Assembly (NCBI RefSeq): GCF_014251715.1
Contig: NZ_CP059198.1
Location: forward strand, 124,001 to 188,000
Direction: 5' to 3'
DNA from: Blattabacterium cuenoti
GTDB lineage: Bacteria; Bacteroidota; Bacteroidia; Flavobacteriales; Blattabacteriaceae
DNA length: 64,000 nt
Part shown: positions 58,816 through 64,000 of the stretch, piece by piece
Numbering within the stretch: position 1 is the stretch's first letter
How the letters are laid out: each line of letters opens with the position of its first letter
The notes under the pieces: model-generated
What the model was told of the DNA's origin: nothing
Database searches by the model: none
What the model saw: only the letters and a program-made list of their open reading frames with translations
Position numbers and translations under genes: made by a program

Positions 58816-59788
58816 GAATTATATTTAAAAAATATTCAATGGATTCATATAAACTTTTTTCTAATATCCCTCCTGCTGCATTTTTGTGTCCTCCTCCTCC
58901 AAAATGCTTTCTTGCAAACATATTTACATCAAAATCACCTTTTGAACGAAAAGAAATTTTAATTGGATATTTTTTTTTTTCTTCAAAAAAGAAAACGGAT
59001 AAAACAATATTTTTTATTCCTAATCCATAGTTAATAATTCCTTCTGTATCTCCTTTTTTGTAGGAATATAATTTTGTATCTGAAGCATTTATGCTTGTAT
59101 AAGCTGTACGGTATTTTTTTATTACTTTTAATTTTTTTAATGCTTGAGATAATAATTTTAATCTATATTCATTGTATGAATATTGTAAATGATCATAAAT
59201 ATTCTCTATATCAATTCCTTTTTCTATTAATTTACCGGCAATAAAATGAGTTTCCGAAGTAACGGAAGGAAAACGAAAAAAACCTGTATCAGTCATCAAC
59301 CCAACATATAAACATGTAGCTATTTCTTTATCTATTTTAGATAAATTATTCATATCAGATATAAATCTAAAAACCAAAATACTAGTAGCTGCTACTGTTG
59401 AATCTGAAAACATAAAATCAAAAAAAAATGGAAAAGGATGATGATCTATTAATATTTTTTTAGCTTTTGAATATAAAAAAAATTCTTTTATATTTTTTAT
59501 CCTTGATAAATTATTGAAATCTATAAAAAAAACATAATCAGAATTTACAATTTTTTTCTTTATTAAAGATTTAGTTTTTTCTGAAAAAACAAGAATATCC
59601 TTAATACCTGGAAGCCATTGAAAATATTCAGAATATTCTGTTGGAGATATTAAATAAACATCATGTTTTAGTTTTCTAAAATAAAATAAAAGAGCTAAAG
59701 AAGATCCTAAAGCATCTCCATCTGGATTATTATGTGGTAATAATACTATTTTTTTTTTCTTTATTCCACTAATACTAGAAAATAACAT
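58787..59788 (-). CDS. DHH family phosphoesterase (NrnA-like nanoRNase / pAp phosphatase)
   Basis: A 333-residue protein with DHH motifs LPHNNPDGDALGSS, FIDFNN, ILIDHHPFP and the C-terminal DHHA1 motif FGGGGHKNAAGG. These fit the NrnA type, which degrades short RNAs and 3',5'-pAp. Length is normal. The 3' end overlaps the thioredoxin-fold gene by 29 bases, the largest convergent overlap in the window. It lies 7 bases after the CCA enzyme gene on the same strand. Confidence 0.88.
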   Translation of the reverse strand: MLFSSISGIKKKKIVLLPHNNPDGDALGSSLALLFYFRKLKHDVYLISPTEYSEYFQWLPGIKDILVFSEKTKSLIKKKIVNSDYVFFIDFNNLSRIKNIKEFFLYSKAKKILIDHHPFPFFFDFMFSDSTVAATSILVFRFISDMNNLSKIDKEIATCLYVGLMTDTGFFRFPSVTSETHFIAGKLIEKGIDIENIYDHLQYSYNEYRLKLLSQALKKLKVIKKYRTAYTSINASDTKLYSYKKGDTEGIINYGLGIKNIVLSVFFFEEKKKYPIKISFRSKGDFDVNMFARKHFGGGGHKNAAGGILEKSLYESIEYFLNIIPSYHKNLSI

Positions 59789-59795
59789 ATATATT

Positions 59796-61213
59796 TTATT
59801 TTTTTTTCAATCCTAATTCTTCTCCTTTTTTTAACATAAGAAAATAAGCAGAATGAAATTCATTGGATATTTTTCCTTCTAAAATAGAATCCTTAATAAA
59901 ATTTTTTATAATTCCTATTTTTTTACATGGTTCAATATGAAAAGTATTCATGATATCATTTCCTGATATAGGGGATTTCCATTTTATAATATTATCTCTT
60001 TCTTCTAATTTTTTTATTCTTTCCATAAGAATATAAATATTTCTTTTATACTGATTTTTTTTTTTACATTATTAGTAGTAATATCTGCTATACTTAATTT
60101 CATTAAGTCTTCTATATCTTCCCCCATATCAAATAATAATCTACGTATAGCAGAATCTCTAGTGCTATTTCCTATTAACGCAATAGGTCTATAACTGTGT
60201 TGAATCATTTTTTTTACATATTTCATAGTAATTCCTTTTGGAAGTTTTAAACGTTTAAATATATTCTCTACCATTTTATAACCTACAAATTCATGAGAAT
60301 GAAAAGACCAACCAATTTTTGGTAAAAATTTTTTTGTATAGGCTTTTCCTATATCGTGAAGTAACGCGGCCCATCTTAACCAAAGAGAATTATTTTTTTC
60401 TTTACTGATATTATCTACTACTTGCAAAGTATGGTAAAAATTATCCTTGTGTTTATATCCATTTTTTTCTTCTATTCCTTTTAAACAAATTAATTCCGGT
60501 AATATAATTGATAATAATCCAGATTTACATAATAACAACAATCCTATAGAAGGTTTTTTAGATAATAGAATTTTATTGAACTCTTCTATAATTCTTTCTG
60601 TAGAAACAATATTTATTCTATTTTTATTTTTTTGAATAGATTTGAATGAATATTCTTCAATAATAAATTTTAGTTGAGTAGCAAATCGTATAGCTCGCAT
60701 CATTCGTAGTGGATCATCTGAATAAGTAATATCTGAATTTAATGGAGTTCTTAATATTTTTTTTTTCAAATCTTCCAATCCTCCAAATGGATCTATCAAT
60801 TTTCCATAATCATTACGGTTTAAACTAATAGCTAAAGTATTTATTGTAAAATCTCTTCTATTTTGATCATCTTGTAATGAACCAAATTCTATAAAAGGAT
60901 TTCTACTAGAAAAATGATACGATTCTTTTCTGGAACCCACAAATTCTATTTTTTGATTATCATATTCTAACATAGCAGTTCCAAAACGTTTAAATATCTT
61001 TATTTTCGTATAAGTTTTTACGTATTTAGAAACTTCTTTAGCTAATTTTTCACCCTCTCCTATAGTCAAAATATCTAAGTCTTTTGGTTTTATATTTCCT
61101 AATAAAAAATCTCTAACATAACCTCCTACGACATAGCTATCCTGTTTTATTTTTTGAGCAGAAAGGCTAATTATATGAAATATTTTTTGATGAAGAGCAG
61201 ATGATAAATTCAT
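59796..61213 (-). pseudogene. cca: CCA-adding tRNA nucleotidyltransferase, one frameshift in an A11 tract
   Basis: Frame 0 (61213-60014, 399 residues) has the head domain with VGGYVRDFLLG, DLDIL and RRDFTINTLAI, then the HD domain with LLHDIGKA. Frame 0 ends just after an A11 tract. The next frame continues NQYKRNIYILMERIKKLEERD and a conserved C-terminus to 59796. One more A gives a 472-residue protein, the normal flavobacterial length. The enzyme adds CCA to tRNA 3' ends; none of the three tRNA genes here encodes CCA. The catalytic head is intact, so either the 399-residue form or a slippage product should work. Confidence 0.9.
60055..60065 (-). other. A11 homopolymer causing the cca frameshift
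   Basis: Eleven T on the plus strand, A11 in the gene, between Val383 and the C-terminal frame. A12 would restore the conserved reading into NQYKRN. It is a candidate slippage site. Confidence 0.75.
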
Positions 61214-61217
61214 GTAA

Positions 61218-61796
61218 TTATATACGTAATATTTTTATTTTATTTGAAACAATTTTTATAATAGAAGAACTACTATAATGAGCTTTTTCTTTTCTTCTAA
61301 AATCCACAACATAATCTATTTTTTTTAAAATAGAAGGACTTATTTCAGAAAAAGATTTAGGAGTGGACCCACCGGACAAATTAGCAGAAGTAGAAATAAT
61401 AGGTCTATCCAAATTTTTAATCAAACAAGTACAAAATATATCATTCGTTAAACGAATGGCTAAAGTATTATCTTTGCTAAATAAATGAGATGCTATTTTA
61501 TAAACATTATCGTATACTATAGTAATGGGTTTTTTTTTATTTACAATATTATCAAATATAATTTTTTTAGTAAAATCAGAAATTTTTCCTACTAATTGAT
61601 GTAACCGATCTATACTTTCTACTAAAAGAATCATAGATTTAGAAATATTTCTATTCTTTATTCTATATATTTTTTTTATCGCCTGTATATTTAACGCGTC
61701 ACAACCTATTCCCCACACAGTATCTGTAGGATATAATAAACTTTTTCCTTTTTTTAAAATATTTACACTTTTTTCTATTTCTTCGTTAAAAGACAT
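61218..61796 (-). CDS. tsaC: Threonylcarbamoyl-AMP synthase
   Basis: A 192-residue YrdC/Sua5-type protein that makes threonylcarbamoyl-AMP for the t6A37 modification of ANN-decoding tRNAs. The start has KKGKSLLYPTDTVWGIGCDA; nucleotide-binding TLAIRLTND and ISTSANLSGG are present. The short YrdC form lacks the extra Sua5 domain. It lies directly after dapD, whose stop abuts its start, and 4 bases before cca, forming a tRNA-linked minus-strand group. Confidence 0.92.
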   Translation of the reverse strand: MSFNEEIEKSVNILKKGKSLLYPTDTVWGIGCDALNIQAIKKIYRIKNRNISKSMILLVESIDRLHQLVGKISDFTKKIIFDNIVNKKKPITIVYDNVYKIASHLFSKDNTLAIRLTNDIFCTCLIKNLDRPIISTSANLSGGSTPKSFSEISPSILKKIDYVVDFRRKEKAHYSSSSIIKIVSNKIKILRI

Positions 61797-62612
61797 TTAA
61801 ATTCCTAAATTATGAGTTCTCAATGCTTCATTTAAAGAAGTTTTTTTATCTGTGCTTTCTTTTCTTTTTCCTATAATCATAGCACATGGAACATAGTATG
61901 TTCCTGAAGGAAATTTTTTTGGGTAAGATCCTGGGATTACTACAGAATATTTAGGAACAAATTTATTCATCTCAATCGGCTTATCTTTAGTTACATCAAA
62001 AATTTTAGTAGAAGATGTTAAAACAACATTTGCTCCTAATACAGCTCCTTTTTCTATAATAACTCCTTCAACTAAAATACATCTAGATCCAATAAAAACA
62101 TCATCTTCAATAACTACAGGATTAGCTTGCAAAGGCTCTAAAACACCTCCTATTCCAACACCACCACTTATATGTACACGCTTACCAATTTGTGCACAAC
62201 TACCCACTGTAGCCCATGTATCAACCATCGTTTTTTCTCCTATATATGCACCAATATTTACGTAAGAAGGCATAAGAATTACTCCAGGTGATATATATGA
62301 ACCATAACGCGCTATTGCATGAGGAACTACACGAATTCCCTTTTCTTTGAATTTATTTTTTATAGGTATTTTATCATAGTATTCAAATGGGCCCAATTCT
62401 ATTTTATTCATTTTTTTTACATAAAAAAACATTAAAATAGCTTTTTTTACCCATTCATTTACTACCCACTTTTTATTTAATAAATAAGAGACTCTTAGTA
62501 ATCCTTTTTCTAAATGATCGATAACCTTAATAACTATATTTTTTATATTTTTATTATCCCATCCCTTTTTTTCATTCCAAGCTTTTTCTATTTCTAATTT
62601 TAGTTTGTTCAT
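61797..62612 (-). CDS. dapD: Tetrahydrodipicolinate N-succinyltransferase
   Basis: A 271-residue left-handed beta-helix enzyme of the succinylase route to lysine and meso-diaminopimelate. The hexapeptide repeats cover about 100-230, with GAYIGEKTMVDTWATVGSCAQIG and GGVGIGGVLEPLQANPVVIEDD. Start at ATG 62612 gives exactly the usual length; the open frame upstream to 62663 encodes only a hydrophobic AT-rich stretch. It implies that lysine and peptidoglycan precursors are made. Confidence 0.96.
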   Translation of the reverse strand: MNKLKLEIEKAWNEKKGWDNKNIKNIVIKVIDHLEKGLLRVSYLLNKKWVVNEWVKKAILMFFYVKKMNKIELGPFEYYDKIPIKNKFKEKGIRVVPHAIARYGSYISPGVILMPSYVNIGAYIGEKTMVDTWATVGSCAQIGKRVHISGGVGIGGVLEPLQANPVVIEDDVFIGSRCILVEGVIIEKGAVLGANVVLTSSTKIFDVTKDKPIEMNKFVPKYSVVIPGSYPKKFPSGTYYVPCAMIIGKRKESTDKKTSLNEALRTHNLGI

Positions 62613-62682
62613 TTTTATAAAAAAAATTAATAAAAAACAAAAGTAAATAAAATAATATAACAAGTATATATTTGTTATAATA

Positions 62683-63111
62683 ATGTCAAAAATATTGGGA
62701 ATAGATTATGGAAAAGTGATTACAGGTTTATCTATAACAGATGCAAAGCAGATATTCGCATTTGGATTAGATGCTGTTCTTACTAAAAAATTAATGAATT
62801 TTTTAGAATTGTTTTTATCTCATGAACATATAAAAACAATAGTCATTGGATTACCAAAAAAATTAAATAATAAAAAAGAGGTTTTAATAGAAACAGAGAT
62901 TCAGAAATTTATAAATATATTTCGCATAAAATATCCTAAAATTATTATAGAAAGATTAGACGAACGTTTTACATCTAAAATGGCTTTTCATACAATGATA
63001 CAATTAGGGTTAAAAAAAAAAAAAAGAAGAAAAAAAATCATTTTAAACAAAATTAGTGCTACAATCATTTTACAGTCTTATCTTATAAAAAAAGAAAAAA
63101 AAATTAATTAA
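62683..63111 (+). CDS. ruvX: YqgF/RuvX nuclease (putative Holliday junction resolvase)
   Basis: A 142-residue RNase H-fold protein. ILGIDYGKVITGLSITD holds the first Asp, VIGLPKKLN is typical, ERLDERFTSKMA gives the Glu, and KKKKRRKKIILNKISATIILQSYL the C-terminal catalytic region. YqgF has been linked to 16S rRNA 5'-end maturation and to Holliday junctions. An in-frame A14 run (63012-63025) encodes the lysine stretch. Its stop overlaps the def start by one base. Confidence 0.92.
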   Translation: MSKILGIDYGKVITGLSITDAKQIFAFGLDAVLTKKLMNFLELFLSHEHIKTIVIGLPKKLNNKKEVLIETEIQKFINIFRIKYPKIIIERLDERFTSKMAFHTMIQLGLKKKKRRKKIILNKISATIILQSYLIKKEKKIN

Positions 63112-63638
63112 TGATATTACCTATAGTTCTTTATGGAAATCCTATTTTAAGAAAAAAATGTTTAGATATAAATTTTTCTTATAGAAAAGAAAAAACAAAT
63201 AAATTGATAAAAGATATGTTTGAAACAATACACAAAGTAAAAGGAATAGGATTGGCTGCTCCTCAAATTGGAAAAAATATACGACTTTTTATAGTTGAAA
63301 CTCCTTATTTAAACGGAAAAGATATTATAAGTAATTATAAAGAAGTTTTTATTAATGCTAAAATGTTAAAAATTTATGGAAAAGAGTATTCCTTAAATGA
63401 AGGATGCCTTAGCATTCCTGGAGTGATGGGATATGTAAAAAGAAAATCTCATGTATTGATTGAATATTATGATCATCATTTTAAAAAACAAAAAAAAATA
63501 TTGAATGGGATATGTGCAAGAGTTGTTCTACATGAATATGATCATATTGAAGGAAAACTTTTTATAGATTATTTTTCTTACATAAAAAAAAATGATATAA
63601 AAAAATTGATAAGTTTATCAGAAAGTAATTACTTATGA
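63111..63638 (+). CDS. def: Peptide deformylase
   Basis: A 175-residue metalloprotease removing the formyl group from new proteins. Motif 1 [10 protein letters not shown], motif 2 EGCLSIP with the metal cysteine and motif 3 HEYDHIEG with two metal histidines and the catalytic Glu are all present. Length is normal. It is coupled to ruvX (TAATG overlap), a frequent Bacteroidetes pair, and overlaps the opposing rplT by 6 bases. Confidence 0.96.
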   Translation: MILPIVLYGNPILRKKCLDINFSYRKEKTNKLIKDMFETIHKVKGIGLAAPQIGKNIRLFIVETPYLNGKDIISNYKEVFINAKMLKIYGKEYSLNEGCLSIPGVMGYVKRKSHVLIEYYDHHFKKQKKILNGICARVVLHEYDHIEGKLFIDYFSYIKKNDIKKLISLSESNYL

Positions 63639-63980
63639 ATAAACATCATCCACTATTTTTTTAAAAGCATTAGGCTCATTCATAGAAATATCTGAAAGAA
63701 TTTTCCTATTTATTTGAATTTTTTTATCGTATAACTTTTTAATAAATTTAGAGTATGATTTTCCATACTTACGTATTCCAGCATTAATACGTTTAATCCA
63801 AAGAGATCTAAAATTTCTTTTCTTTTTTTTTCTTCCTGAGAATGCATAAAAAAAAGATTTATCTACAGCATTTTTGGCTACTGTATAAACTTTACTCCTT
63901 GATCCATAAAAACCTTTTGCTAATTTTAGTATTTTTTTTCGTCTTCGTCTAGAAGAAACTGCATTAGTAGATCTTGGCAT
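63633..63980 (-). CDS. rplT: 50S ribosomal protein L20
   Basis: A 115-residue basic protein beginning [19 protein letters not shown], with [19 protein letters not shown] and [20 protein letters not shown], the standard L20 sequence and length. L20 is an early assembly protein of the large subunit. In most bacteria it follows infC and rpmI; those would lie upstream, beyond the right edge. Its end overlaps def by 6 bases. Confidence 0.97.
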   Translation of the reverse strand: MPRSTNAVSSRRRRKKILKLAKGFYGSRSKVYTVAKNAVDKSFFYAFSGRKKKKRNFRSLWIKRINAGIRKYGKSYSKFIKKLYDKKIQINRKILSDISMNEPNAFKKIVDDVYS

Positions 63981-64000
63981 AATTTTTTATATTTGCTTTT

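Noticed and set aside
62613..62663. Upstream extension of dapD
   Set aside because: Adds 17 mostly aromatic and aliphatic residues with no family match; the inner ATG gives the standard 271 residues.

Overview
The window is very AT-rich, gene-dense and free of mobile elements. It looks like a piece of the reduced chromosome of a flavobacterial insect endosymbiont, most probably Blattabacterium, the nitrogen-recycling symbiont of cockroaches. Four things point there: Bacteroidetes hallmarks (DUF4295 after L28/L33, DUF4293 next to rho, rpmF-accB-accC order, an AccD without its zinc-finger cysteines, eukaryote/archaea-type ProRS); a structural urease with a fused gamma/beta subunit; retained threonine, lysine, shikimate, purine and pyrimidine synthesis; and many 10-14 base A tracts. 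The organism is inferred from gene content, not from a database search.

Layout. 1-8.2 kb: L28/L33/DUF4295, YebC, RNase P RNA, tRNA-Ser(GGA), RmuC, initiator tRNA-Met, Rho, DUF4293, RF1, and rpmF-accB-accC. 8.3-15.6 kb: ProRS, a class 1A-like dihydroorotate dehydrogenase divergent from a fused UMP synthase, MarC, a frameshifted RNase P protein gene, Fbp, PlsC, RNase HI. 15.6-19.3 kb: a SpoU methyltransferase, a frameshifted dCMP deaminase, tRNA-Leu(CAA) and urease ureAB-ureC. 19.4-33.6 kb: thrABC, thyA, prs-rplY-tadA, DedA, a 39-residue membrane peptide, aroB, gyrA and an S41 protease lipoprotein. 33.7-50.7 kb: one long plus-strand block surE-ruvB-purA-purB-purL-purE-purC-purF-purM-purN-purH-purD-guaA. 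50.7-64 kb: accD, fbaA, a truncated AddA-like helicase, lipA, Nif3 and its coiled-coil partner, a thioredoxin-fold protein, a DHH phosphoesterase, a frameshifted CCA-adding enzyme, tsaC, dapD, ruvX, def and L20.

How it fits together. Urease would release ammonia from host urea. The window spends nitrogen on threonine, lysine (dapD), aromatic precursors (aroB) and a nearly full purine pathway. Prs supplies PRPP to the purine and pyrimidine branches. Fba and Fbp fit gluconeogenic carbon flow. AccB, AccC, AccD and PlsC cover early lipid synthesis.

Most notable. Three genes (rnpA, dCMP deaminase, cca) are each split by a single frameshift exactly in an A10-A11 tract, and both halves are well conserved. 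Two of the three mature tRNA ends, and none of the three tRNA genes here encodes its CCA tail, so a working CCA enzyme seems indispensable. Rescue by RNA-polymerase slippage, as known from other insect endosymbionts, is the leading explanation; sequencing error is the main alternative. The second notable point is that the adjacent pyrimidine genes (a eukaryote-like OPRT-OMPDC fusion and a Lactococcus-like class 1A DHODH) do not look like typical flavobacterial versions. I found no CRISPR array, phage, insertion sequence or defence locus, and no promoter I could support. No stretch over 300 bases lacks a gene.
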